A stretch of 64,000 nt of DNA, from positions 248,001-312,000 of the forward strand of contig CASGBA010000002.1 of assembly GCA_949299755.1 (NCBI GenBank), written 5' to 3'. Below the pieces are notes generated by a model that searched no databases, was not told where the DNA came from, and worked only from the letters and a program-made list of their open reading frames with translations. Made by a program: the position numbers and the translations under genes. This stretch comes from an uncultured Treponema sp. (GTDB lineage Bacteria > Spirochaetota > Spirochaetia > Treponematales > Treponemataceae). How positions within the stretch are numbered: the stretch's first letter is position 1; each line of letters starts with the position of its first letter. Positions 18,917 to 26,256 of this stretch are shown piece after piece.

Positions 18917-19706
18917 AAACATAGGACACCCTAGGGCTATACTTGAATTTTATAAAGTTTCATTTGCATATGATGCAATCCAGGTTCTTGATAAACTTTC
19001 TTTTCATGTCCATGAGAAGAAAGTTACAGCCTTAACCGGTAAAAACGGCGCTGGAAAAACAACAATACTCAAACTTATTTTAGGATTAGAAAAACCATCT
19101 GCCGGAGAAATATCTCTTTTTGGGAAACCTGCAGTTCAAGGAAGAGCAAAAGTAGGATATGTTCCCCAACAAGTTTTATATGATCCGGCCTTTCCTGTTT
19201 CAGTTAAAGAAGTTGTATTTATGGGGAGAGTGAAACCTTTATCCCGTAAATACAGCATGGAAGACAGGGATGCGGTACAGGATGCCATGCGGCAGGCCGA
19301 AATTGAAGATATTGCGGAGCGGCCATATGCCGCTTTATCAGGAGGACAAAGACGGCGTGTGCTTGTGGCAAGGGCATTGGCGTCACGACCTGAGCTTTTG
19401 ATTATGGATGAACCTACTGCAAACATGGATGAAGACAGCGAAAACAAGCTGTCCTCTGTATTGGCCTCTTTAAAGGGTAAATCCACAATTTTAATTGTAA
19501 CCCACGATTCTGATTTTGTATCCTCACTGACGGACGAAGTTTTGTGCATAGATCACGGCAGTCAAGGAGCGGCTACATCCGTTGTACGTCATTTAACGGA
19601 GCCTGTCGGAAATGCCAGAATAGTAAACCATGACACAAGGTTACCGGATTGCTGTTGCGGTAATCACATCTGTGAAAATCCTGACTGTATAGATGACAAA
19701 GGATAA
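18900..19706 (+). CDS. znuC: Metal ABC transporter ATPase (ZnuC-like) with Cys-rich C-terminal tail
   Basis: A 268-residue ATPase that powers metal uptake with the adjacent permease. Walker A is TGKNGAGKTT, the Q-loop is VPQQ, the signature is LSGGQRRRV, Walker B is LLIMDEPTANMD and the H-loop is IVTHDSD. The C-terminal 50 residues extend beyond the ATPase core and contain a cysteine/histidine cluster, LPDCCCGNHICENPDC, which could bind metal and sense cytoplasmic zinc; this is inference. The gene overlaps znuA by 17 bp, and its stop lies just before the znuB start, as expected for translational coupling. Confidence 0.9.
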   Translation: MQQIIENIGHPRAILEFYKVSFAYDAIQVLDKLSFHVHEKKVTALTGKNGAGKTTILKLILGLEKPSAGEISLFGKPAVQGRAKVGYVPQQVLYDPAFPVSVKEVVFMGRVKPLSRKYSMEDRDAVQDAMRQAEIEDIAERPYAALSGGQRRRVLVARALASRPELLIMDEPTANMDEDSENKLSSVLASLKGKSTILIVTHDSDFVSSLTDEVLCIDHGSQGAATSVVRHLTEPVGNARIVNHDTRLPDCCCGNHICENPDCIDDKG

Positions 19707-19710
19707 CAAT

Positions 19711-20562
19711 ATGTCTTCATTTTTTTATTCACTTTTAGATCCGCAATATATCTTTTTAAGGAATTCCCTTGTTGCAGGAATATTGTCATCGGTTTTATTT
19801 GGCATACTAGGGGCCGTTGTCACAGTAAAAAGAATCGCAGGCCTTGCAGGTGCAATATCCCATGCAGCTTTAGGCGGAATCGGCATGGCATTATTTTTTT
19901 CTGCGGAGGGAATAATCCCGGGAATGCCGCCGCAAGCAGGGGCAATGATTTTTGCAGTGATTTCCGCAATGATAATAGGATTTGTATCGTTAAAGGCAAA
20001 GCAAAGGGAAGATACCGTCATCCAGGCAATATGGGCGGTGGGAATGAGCGCGGGCGTTCTTTTTATGGCAAAAACAACAGGCTACACAGATCCTTCAAGT
20101 TATCTTTTTGGCAATATACTTCTTATTTCAACAGGAGATTTAAAACTTCTTGCTGTTCTTGATGCAGTCGCAGTATTTTTAGCATGGAAATTTTATCCTC
20201 AAATTGAAGCTTGTTCTTTTGACGAGGAATTCGCAAAAATAAAAGGCGTAAATACAAATATTTTCTTTTTGGCTATCCTAAGTATAACAGCAGTGGCAGT
20301 GGTATTATTACAAACATTTGTAGGTATTGTAATGGTAATCGCAATGCTCACACTACCATCGGGAACAGCAGGATACAGGGCGAAAAACTTAGCCCAAATG
20401 ATGATATGGGGAGTTATTTTCTCCGTTATCTTTTCCTTTACAGGTCTTTTCCTTGGATGGCAATTTGATGTTCCGGCAGGAGCAATGACCGTTGTCACAG
20501 CAGGAGCTGTATTTTTATCCGCAGCGGCGTTAAGCTTAATTAAAAGGAAAAAAAACGGTTAA
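19711..20562 (+). CDS. znuB: Metal ABC transporter permease (ZnuB-like)
   Basis: A 283-residue integral membrane permease of the ABC-3 family with eight or nine hydrophobic helices. The family signature VGAISHAALGGIG-type segment appears here as LAGAISHAALGGIGMAL. The ATG at 19711 was chosen because AAAGGA lies seven bases upstream; an in-frame ATG at 19693 lies inside the end of znuC and would place this ribosome-binding site within the coding region. It forms the channel for the zinc or manganese importer with znuA and znuC. A hairpin terminator follows at 20591. Confidence 0.9.
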   Translation: MSSFFYSLLDPQYIFLRNSLVAGILSSVLFGILGAVVTVKRIAGLAGAISHAALGGIGMALFFSAEGIIPGMPPQAGAMIFAVISAMIIGFVSLKAKQREDTVIQAIWAVGMSAGVLFMAKTTGYTDPSSYLFGNILLISTGDLKLLAVLDAVAVFLAWKFYPQIEACSFDEEFAKIKGVNTNIFFLAILSITAVAVVLLQTFVGIVMVIAMLTLPSGTAGYRAKNLAQMMIWGVIFSVIFSFTGLFLGWQFDVPAGAMTVVTAGAVFLSAAALSLIKRKKNG

Positions 20563-20590
20563 AGTTAAAGTAAAACAAATATACACATAA

Positions 20591-20629
20591 ACTGTGCCGC
20601 CGTATTTTCCACGGCAGCACAGTGTTTTT
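20591..20629. terminator. Intrinsic terminator between znuB and glnN
   Basis: A 13-bp stem (20591-20603 with 20611-20623, loop ATTTTCC) with one C-A mismatch on the plus strand, followed by TTTTT. It ends the znu operon. In the opposite direction the mismatch becomes a G-U pair, so the same hairpin may also end glnN, whose stop codon (20628-20630) overlaps its U-run. Confidence 0.75.
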
Positions 20630-22727
20630 ACCTGACACTGAAAAGAATTTCTCCGTAAGAAGGATATGGCCATAAATCTTTGCCAACAGAACCTTCAAGC
20701 TCATCCACAGATACCCTTAATTCATTCATTGCGGCGAATACCCGTTCCCGATAATAAATGGCAAGCTCAGAAGTACCGCCTTTCACGTCATTGACACCAA
20801 GAATACATTTCTCAAGATTTTTCACCTTAGTGTAAATTGCCCCTGTTAATGAGGAAACAGTTTTTAGTTCCTCTTCTTCATAACCGATATCAACATCCTC
20901 CAAGACAGCCTTTTTTTCCGCTATGGTTTTTGCAAGGCGGAGAGCAAACTTGCTTCCAGCCGGAAGAATATCCTTGTGAACCATATCAATCATAGTTAAA
21001 GCTTCAATATGTATAACCTTGATATAGTTGTCGTTTTGAATTTCAAAACGTGAATTCAATTCCGCCTTACTGAATACACCGTGTTTCCTGAAAAGTTCCA
21101 GGTTCTTTTTCGCTACAAGGTGAACAAGCGCTTCAGGGGTGGAACGAAGATTCAACAAACCGCGTTTCTCGGCTTCTTTCACCCATTCTTCATCATATCC
21201 GTTGCCGTTAAAAATTATCCTTTTATGTTCACTTATAGTTTTCAGGATAAGTTTTTGAAGGTCATCTTTGAAATTTTTTGAATCTTCCAGTAAATCAGCA
21301 AACTGACAAAGTTCTTCGGCCACCGCTGTATTGAGCATAATGTTGGCACAGGCTATTGAATCATTTGAACCTAGCATTCGGAATTCAAATTTATTTCCGG
21401 TGAAAGCGAATGGTGAAGTACGGTTCCTGTCCGTTGTGTCTTTACTAAATTCCGGCAAAACAGTGACACCTATCTGCATTTTTTCTTTTTCATGTTTCCC
21501 ATATGGCGTTCCCTCTTCAAGACATTTAAGTATCGCAGTCAGTTCATCACCAAGAAACATTGAAACAATGGCGGGAGGAGCTTCATTTGCACCAAGACGG
21601 TGATCGTTACCGGCCGTTGCAACGGAAATACGGAGTAAATCCTGGTATTCATCAACAGCCTTTATAACAGCACACAGGAACAAAAGGAACTGGGCGTTAT
21701 CTTCCGGAGTTGCACCGGGATCAAGCAGGTTTTTACCCGTGTTGGTGGAAATTGACCAGTTGTTGTGTTTTCCGGAACCATTCACACCAGCGAAAGGTTT
21801 TTCATGAAGCAAGCATACCATTCCGTGTTTAGAAGCCACCTTACGCAGCATTTCCATTGTAAGCTGGTTATGGTCACAGGCAATATTCGTGCTGGAAAAA
21901 ACCGGGGCAAGCTCATGCTGGGCCGGCGCAACCTCGTTATGCTCGGTTTTTGCATAAACCCCGAGTTTCCATAATTCTTTATTCAAATCCTTCATGAAAG
22001 CTTGAACCCGTGGTTTAATTATACCGAAATAATGATCGTCTAATTCCTGTCCCTTGGGAGGACGTGCCCCGAAAAGAGTGCGGCCTGTATAAATTAAATC
22101 CACCCGCTTGTCATAAGCTGCCTTATCAATAAGGAAATATTCCTGTTCCGGTCCAACGGTTGTATTTACACAGGCAACATCTTCGTTTCCGAAAAGATGC
22201 AATACCCGGAGAGCCTGTTTGTTGAGAGCTTGCATTGACCGTAAAAGGGGAGTCTTTTTGTCTAAAGCCTCTCCGCCGTAAGAACAAAAGGCAGTGGGAA
22301 TACACAGGCAACCATCCTTAATGAAAGCATAGGAAGTAGGATCCCAGGCAGTATATCCTCTGGCTTCAAAAGTCGCCCTCAAACCGCCGGAAGGGAAAGA
22401 AGAAGCATCGGGTTCACCCTGCACAAGTTCCTTGCCGGAAAATTCCATAATGACTTTTCCGCCGTCCACCGGTGTAATAAAACTGTCATGCTTCTCCGCA
22501 GTAACTCCGGTTTGAGGTTGAAACCAGTGGGTGAAATGGGTGGCTCCTTTCTCAAGAGCCCATTCCTTCATTGCGTTAGCCACCACATTGGCCACGCCAG
22601 AATCAAGTTTCTGCCCTTCATGGATTGTTTTCATCAACTGCCGGAATGTCTCTTTCGGTAATCTGGCGCGCATCATAGATTCGCCGAAAACCATTTCACC
22701 GAAAAACTCCGTAACATCGCTACACAT
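20628..22727 (-). CDS. glnN: Glutamine synthetase type III
   Basis: A 699-residue glutamine synthetase of the large GSIII class (dodecameric, about 700-730 residues). It makes glutamine from glutamate, ammonia and ATP and is typical of Bacteroidetes, some Firmicutes and cyanobacteria. Class features include [37 protein letters not shown], the [12 protein letters not shown] ammonium/ATP-site segment and [11 protein letters not shown]. The ATG at 22727 is set by AGGGGG five bases upstream; the longer frame to 22838 would read through the leader. It is divergent from a type I glutamine synthetase gene. Its leader of about 200 nt holds two terminators, each overlapped by an ANTAR-type hexaloop hairpin, so expression is probably controlled by antitermination. 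Confidence 0.95.
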   Translation of the reverse strand: MCSDVTEFFGEMVFGESMMRARLPKETFRQLMKTIHEGQKLDSGVANVVANAMKEWALEKGATHFTHWFQPQTGVTAEKHDSFITPVDGGKVIMEFSGKELVQGEPDASSFPSGGLRATFEARGYTAWDPTSYAFIKDGCLCIPTAFCSYGGEALDKKTPLLRSMQALNKQALRVLHLFGNEDVACVNTTVGPEQEYFLIDKAAYDKRVDLIYTGRTLFGARPPKGQELDDHYFGIIKPRVQAFMKDLNKELWKLGVYAKTEHNEVAPAQHELAPVFSSTNIACDHNQLTMEMLRKVASKHGMVCLLHEKPFAGVNGSGKHNNWSISTNTGKNLLDPGATPEDNAQFLLFLCAVIKAVDEYQDLLRISVATAGNDHRLGANEAPPAIVSMFLGDELTAILKCLEEGTPYGKHEKEKMQIGVTVLPEFSKDTTDRNRTSPFAFTGNKFEFRMLGSNDSIACANIMLNTAVAEELCQFADLLEDSKNFKDDLQKLILKTISEHKRIIFNGNGYDEEWVKEAEKRGLLNLRSTPEALVHLVAKKNLELFRKHGVFSKAELNSRFEIQNDNYIKVIHIEALTMIDMVHKDILPAGSKFALRLAKTIAEKKAVLEDVDIGYEEEELKTVSSLTGAIYTKVKNLEKCILGVNDVKGGTSELAIYYRERVFAAMNELRVSVDELEGSVGKDLWPYPSYGEILFSVR

Positions 22728-22740
22728 AAAAACCCCCTGA

Positions 22741-22780
22741 AAATAAAAAAGGCAAAAAAGCGGAGACCGGCTTCTTTGCC
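22741..22780 (-). terminator. Leader terminator T2 immediately upstream of glnN
   Basis: On the minus strand, an 11-bp stem (22780-22770 with 22761-22751, one G-U pair) with an 8-nt loop is followed by a U-rich run (TTTTTTATTT). It ends only a few bases before the glnN ribosome-binding site, so it would block transcription into glnN unless it is prevented from forming. Its 5' arm overlaps hairpin H2. Confidence 0.8.
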
Positions 22781-22781
22781 G
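22768..22781 (-). promoter_or_regulatory. ANTAR-type hexaloop hairpin H2 (antiterminator)
   Basis: On the minus strand CGGC-AAAGAA-GCCG forms a 4-bp GC stem with a six-base loop carrying A at position 1 and G at position 4, the recognised consensus of ANTAR target hairpins. It uses bases of the 5' arm and loop of terminator T2, so the two structures cannot coexist. Confidence 0.65.
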
Positions 22782-22867
22782 TGAAAACCGGCTGCGTAAA
22801 ACAATAACCTTTACACAGCTAAAAATACATTCCGTCAAATATTTTCCGGTTACAACATTGCATCCCG

Positions 22868-22922
22868 AAAAACAAAAAAGGAGCCGCAGATTATCCCATA
22901 CATTGATAATCTACGACTCCTT
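22868..22922 (-). terminator. Leader terminator T1 near the 5' end of the glnN transcript
   Basis: An 18-bp stem on the minus strand (22922-22905 with 22895-22878, fully paired if two G-U pairs are counted) with a 9-nt loop is followed by TTTTTTGTTTTT. On the plus strand the two G-U pairs would be C-A mismatches, so the structure is tuned to the minus-strand transcript. It starts only a few bases after the predicted transcription start. Confidence 0.75.
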
Positions 22923-22927
22923 TGCCG
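22914..22927 (-). promoter_or_regulatory. ANTAR-type hexaloop hairpin H1 (antiterminator)
   Basis: On the minus strand CGGC-AAAGGA-GUCG forms a 4-bp stem with one G-U pair and a six-base loop with A at position 1 and G at position 4. It has the same design as H2 and overlaps the 5' arm of terminator T1. The shared core CGGCAAAGRAGYCG at both terminators argues against chance. Confidence 0.6.
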
Positions 22928-22935
22928 ATGAAAAT

Positions 22936-22964
22936 GTTTTAATCTTTTCTAAAAAAAATGTCAA
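22936..22964 (-). promoter_or_regulatory. Probable glnN promoter
   Basis: On the minus strand a perfect TTGACA (22964-22959), a 17-bp spacer and TAAAAC (22941-22936). The predicted start, near 22929, places hairpin H1 at the very 5' end of the transcript. A second, weaker candidate within the leader is TTGACG, 17 bp, TGTAAA. Confidence 0.55.
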
Positions 22965-23007
22965 TACGTTTGCAAAAAAAATCACGAATTCCGTCAAGGA
23001 AACAGAA

Positions 23008-23036
23008 TGGACAAACAAAAATATTTTCCGTATAAT
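23008..23036 (+). promoter_or_regulatory. Promoter of the type I glutamine synthetase gene
   Basis: TGGACA at 23008-23013, a 17-bp spacer and a perfect TATAAT at 23031-23036. A GGAGG ribosome-binding site follows at about 23052, with ATG at 23063. The leader is short and has no terminator, unlike that of divergent glnN. Confidence 0.75.
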
Positions 23037-23062
23037 TCATTTCGTTACATCGGAGGTTTGCC

Positions 23063-24304
23063 ATGTACTATACACGGGACGAAGTCCTTGATTTTATAAA
23101 AGAAGAAGACGTAAAATTCATCAAGCTGGCTTTTTTTGACGCTTTCGGTATACAAAAAAACATATCCATAATGCCTGACAGTCTTCCCGCCGCTTTTGAA
23201 AACGGCGTGTCCTTTGACGCAAGTGCTATCGCCGGTTTTGAAGGTCCGGAAAAATCGGATCTCTTCCTCCATCCTGATCCATCTACAATTGCGGTTTTAC
23301 CTTGGCGTCCATCCCATGGCCGGGTTGTAAGGATGTACTGCGACATAAAATATTCCGGAGGCAAACCATATGAAAAAGATTGCCGGAATATTTTAAGGCA
23401 GGCTGTCCAAAAGGCTGCGGATTATGGAATGGAATTAATGTTCGGTTCGGAAATAGAATTCTATCTTTTCAAACTCGATGAAAAGGGAAATCCCACAAAA
23501 GAACCTCTGGACAATGCAGGATATATGGATACATCCCCGAAGGACAAAGGAGAAAACATCCGCCGTAATATATGTTTTACACTACAAGAAATGGGGATAA
23601 CCCTTGAAGCTTCCCATCATGAAGAGGGACCGGGACAAAATGAAATAGACTTCCGGTACAGCGATGCATTGACCGCAGCGGATGACTGTTCCACATTTAA
23701 ATGGGCAGTAGGCTCAACCGCCGCAGTAAACGGATTGTACGCTGATTTTTCACCTAAGCCAATAGGGAATGCCAGTGGCAACGGGTTCCATATAAACATT
23801 TCCGCCCACAAATTGGATAGAAAAAACAGTAACTCCTGTGAACCGAAAGATTTTATACCGCAAATTGTAGCCGGCCTGTTACGCCGGATAAAGGAAATGA
23901 CATTGTTCCTCAACCCTTCGCCGGAATCTTACATAAGATTGAAAGGCGGACACAAGGCTCCGGATTATATATGCTGGGGGACAGCGAACCGTTCTGCCCT
24001 GATTCGCATACCGGAAACAAATGGAGCCGACTGCCGCATTGAACTGAGATCTCCGGATCCGCTGGCAAATCCCTATACAGCTTTTGCCCTTATCATAAAC
24101 GCTGCTTGCGAAGGCATAAAAGACGGAATCCTTCCGCCGGAAAATATTTCCCAGAATTTAAACGGAGAGGTAAAGACCGGATTTAAAATGCCTGAAAAAC
24201 TTCCGGATACACTGGAGGAGGCATATAAAATAGCGGCGGACAGTAGTTTCGTAAAATCAATTATACCTGAATCTTTTATAGACGTGTTTTTACACAAATC
24301 GTGA
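23063..24304 (+). CDS. glnA: Glutamine synthetase type I (short form)
   Basis: A 413-residue glutamine synthetase, shorter than the usual 440-470. It has an N-terminal beta-grasp segment (DEVLDFIKEEDVKFIKLAFF) and the catalytic domain. Motifs include GSEIEFYLF (metal Glu), HHEEGPGQNEIDFRYSDAL (metal-binding Glu pair), GNGFHINIS (metal His) and the C-terminal RIELRSPDPLANPYTAF. No adenylylation-site loop is evident. It is divergent from type III glnN, so the organism carries two unrelated glutamine synthetases head to head. It is followed by an ANTAR response regulator, an arrangement like the clostridial glnA-nitR pair. A GGAGG site precedes ATG. Confidence 0.9.
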   Translation: MYYTRDEVLDFIKEEDVKFIKLAFFDAFGIQKNISIMPDSLPAAFENGVSFDASAIAGFEGPEKSDLFLHPDPSTIAVLPWRPSHGRVVRMYCDIKYSGGKPYEKDCRNILRQAVQKAADYGMELMFGSEIEFYLFKLDEKGNPTKEPLDNAGYMDTSPKDKGENIRRNICFTLQEMGITLEASHHEEGPGQNEIDFRYSDALTAADDCSTFKWAVGSTAAVNGLYADFSPKPIGNASGNGFHINISAHKLDRKNSNSCEPKDFIPQIVAGLLRRIKEMTLFLNPSPESYIRLKGGHKAPDYICWGTANRSALIRIPETNGADCRIELRSPDPLANPYTAFALIINAACEGIKDGILPPENISQNLNGEVKTGFKMPEKLPDTLEEAYKIAADSSFVKSIIPESFIDVFLHKS

Positions 24305-24336
24305 AAATTACATTTATGCACTTTCAAGAGGCACAA

Positions 24337-24924
24337 ATGAAAAACGAAAAGCAAAAAAAAACGTCTGTTTATTCAGTAATGGTTATCACAGATGATTTAA
24401 AAATTTCATCCCTGATTTCTGAAATGCTTCCCCCGTATCTTTTCGAACCGGTTGTCTTTTTGGATGACATCCAGGAAGCAAGGCGGATGACCATGGACTT
24501 ACCTGTTGACATCATCATAGTAGACGCAGGAAACGGTTCTGGAACAGACATTGCGGTGGACTTGTCGGAAACAACGGGAACTGTCATCCTTTTGACGCCA
24601 CCTGCCCAGTTTGATGAATTCTCCGCCAAATGTGAATCCTACGGAATCATTTCAATTGCAAAACCTCCTGACCGCTTCTTTTTTTACATGATGATGAAAG
24701 CTGCCTGCGCCATGCAAAACAAAATAAAAAAGCTTACGGAAAAGAACCTCAAACTGGAAGAAAAAATGGAAGAAATACGCCTTGTCAACAGGGCAAAACT
24801 GATTTTAATGCAACAGCGTAATATGAGCGAACCGGAAGCCCACAGATACATTGAAAAAGAAGCCATGGACAGATGTCTGAAAAAAACTGTGATAGCCTCA
24901 AACCTCATAAAAACATACAGCTGA
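24337..24924 (+). CDS. Response regulator with ANTAR RNA-binding (antiterminator) domain
   Basis: A 195-residue protein. Residues about 8-120 form a receiver domain: acidic pair in VITDDLK, phospho-acceptor Asp in IIIVDAGNG, Thr in VILLTPP, and Lys in SIAKPPD. A coiled-coil linker (KIKKLTEKNLKLEEKMEEI) leads to a C-terminal ANTAR domain of about 55 residues (VNRAKLILMQQRNMSEPEAH, then RYIEKEAMD). ANTAR dimers bind paired RNA hairpins with A/G hexaloops and prevent terminator formation. ATG 24337 was chosen for the AAGAGG five bases upstream; a GTG at 24301 overlaps the glnA stop codon and is the alternative. The obvious target is the glnN leader. The partner histidine kinase is not in the window. 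Confidence 0.88.
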   Translation: MKNEKQKKTSVYSVMVITDDLKISSLISEMLPPYLFEPVVFLDDIQEARRMTMDLPVDIIIVDAGNGSGTDIAVDLSETTGTVILLTPPAQFDEFSAKCESYGIISIAKPPDRFFFYMMMKAACAMQNKIKKLTEKNLKLEEKMEEIRLVNRAKLILMQQRNMSEPEAHRYIEKEAMDRCLKKTVIASNLIKTYS

Positions 24925-24993
24925 AAGGAAAGCTTTTTCGCTCCCCTTCCCCCTTACTTTTTTTTTATAAATCCGATAAAATGATTCCCCGAT

Positions 24994-26256
24994 ATGGAAA
25001 ACAAAGCGTATATTGTACTCGCTGACGGGCACATATTTGAAGGTAAAAATTTCGGCGCCACCGGCTGTGTTACAGGGGAAGCTGTTTTTACAACCGGGAT
25101 GACAGGATATATTGAAACTCTTACGGATCCCAGCTACTTCGGACAAATAGTAATGCAAACCTTCCCGCTTATCGGAAACTATGGGATAATTCCGGCGGAT
25201 TTTGAAAGCAGCAGGTCCCATGTCCGGGGTTATATAGTACACGACTGGTGCCGGATTCCGTCCAATTTTCGTTGCGAAGGCGATTTAGACGCTTTTCTCA
25301 AGAAAAACAAAGTTGTCGGAATCCACAGCTTGGATACCCGGGCCCTGACCAAAATCATACGTGAATCCGGGGTTATGAATGCGAGAATCATCGCCCCCAG
25401 GGAATCAGACCATGAGTCGGCGAAAGAGGCGGACATTGTACGGGATGTTTTGGAAAAGGGTGAAAAATCCTCCGCCTTTGAAAACCTGATTTCAGAAATA
25501 CGCTCCTTTGTGATAAAAGACGCGGTTTATTCCGTCACAGGAAGCGCCTCGGGAATAGAGAAACCTGCCGGACAGGTTTTTGCGGAATCAGCCGCATACA
25601 GGGCCGTTCCGGTGACAGAAGACGGCTTGAAAGTCAACGACGCTGAAAAAGCCGCCGAAGCCGGCAGGGGGAAAAAGGTTGTGCTTTGGGACTTCGGGGC
25701 AAAGGCGAACATACGCCGGGAACTTTTAAAACGTGGCCTTGAAGTCATCACCATGAAAGCCCAAAGCACCTGTTCCGAAATCGCCGCGCAAAAACCTGAC
25801 GGGGTTCTCCTGTCAAACGGTCCCGGGGATCCGGCGGAAAACACAGCCATTATCAGTGAATTGAAAAAGCTCACGGATTCGGGGATTCCCGTTTTCGGTA
25901 TATGCCTCGGGCACCAGCTTCTGGCCCTCGCCCGGGGAGGCAAAACCGAAAAGCTGAAATACGGCCACCGGGGGGCAAACCAGCCTGTAAAGGAATTATC
26001 CACGGGACGGGTTTACATTTCAAGCCAGAACCACGGATACGCCGTTGTCTCGGATTCCCTTCCCGGAGGCGCGACCCTTTCCTTTATAAACACAAACGAC
26101 GGAACCTGTGAGGGAATCCAGTATTCGGATTTTCCTGGTTTTTCAGTGCAGTTCCATCCCGAAGCTTCAGCAGGTCCTTTGGACACAGCTTTCCTTTTTG
26201 ACCGCTTTATCGATTTAATGAACTCCACAGGAGACAAACATGCCGTTAAATCCTGA
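24994..26256 (+). CDS. carA: Carbamoyl-phosphate synthase small subunit
   Basis: A 420-residue glutamine amidotransferase subunit. It hydrolyses glutamine and passes ammonia to CarB for carbamoyl phosphate synthesis, feeding arginine and pyrimidines. The N-terminal domain (ADGHIFEGKNFGATG, TGMTGYIETLTDPSY) and the class I glutaminase domain with nucleophile Cys in FGICLGHQLLALA and His/Glu in VQFHPEAS are intact. It is about 40 residues longer than typical because of an insert between the domains (around residues 165-220). The start lacks a clear ribosome-binding site; an A/T-rich -10-like TAAAAT lies 11 bases upstream. It overlaps carB by 17 bp. Confidence 0.95.
   Translation: MENKAYIVLADGHIFEGKNFGATGCVTGEAVFTTGMTGYIETLTDPSYFGQIVMQTFPLIGNYGIIPADFESSRSHVRGYIVHDWCRIPSNFRCEGDLDAFLKKNKVVGIHSLDTRALTKIIRESGVMNARIIAPRESDHESAKEADIVRDVLEKGEKSSAFENLISEIRSFVIKDAVYSVTGSASGIEKPAGQVFAESAAYRAVPVTEDGLKVNDAEKAAEAGRGKKVVLWDFGAKANIRRELLKRGLEVITMKAQSTCSEIAAQKPDGVLLSNGPGDPAENTAIISELKKLTDSGIPVFGICLGHQLLALARGGKTEKLKYGHRGANQPVKELSTGRVYISSQNHGYAVVSDSLPGGATLSFINTNDGTCEGIQYSDFPGFSVQFHPEASAGPLDTAFLFDRFIDLMNSTGDKHAVKS

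Noticed and set aside
22800-22850. An ANTAR hairpin in the strong stem GCTGTGTAAA...TTTACGCAGC upstream of H2
   Set aside because: The stem is real, but its loop is about nine bases and lacks the A1/G4 hexaloop pattern, so it was not counted as an ANTAR site.
24925-24993. A riboswitch or ANTAR leader before carA
   Set aside because: The 69-bp gap has pyrimidine and T runs but no convincing stem-loop or terminator.
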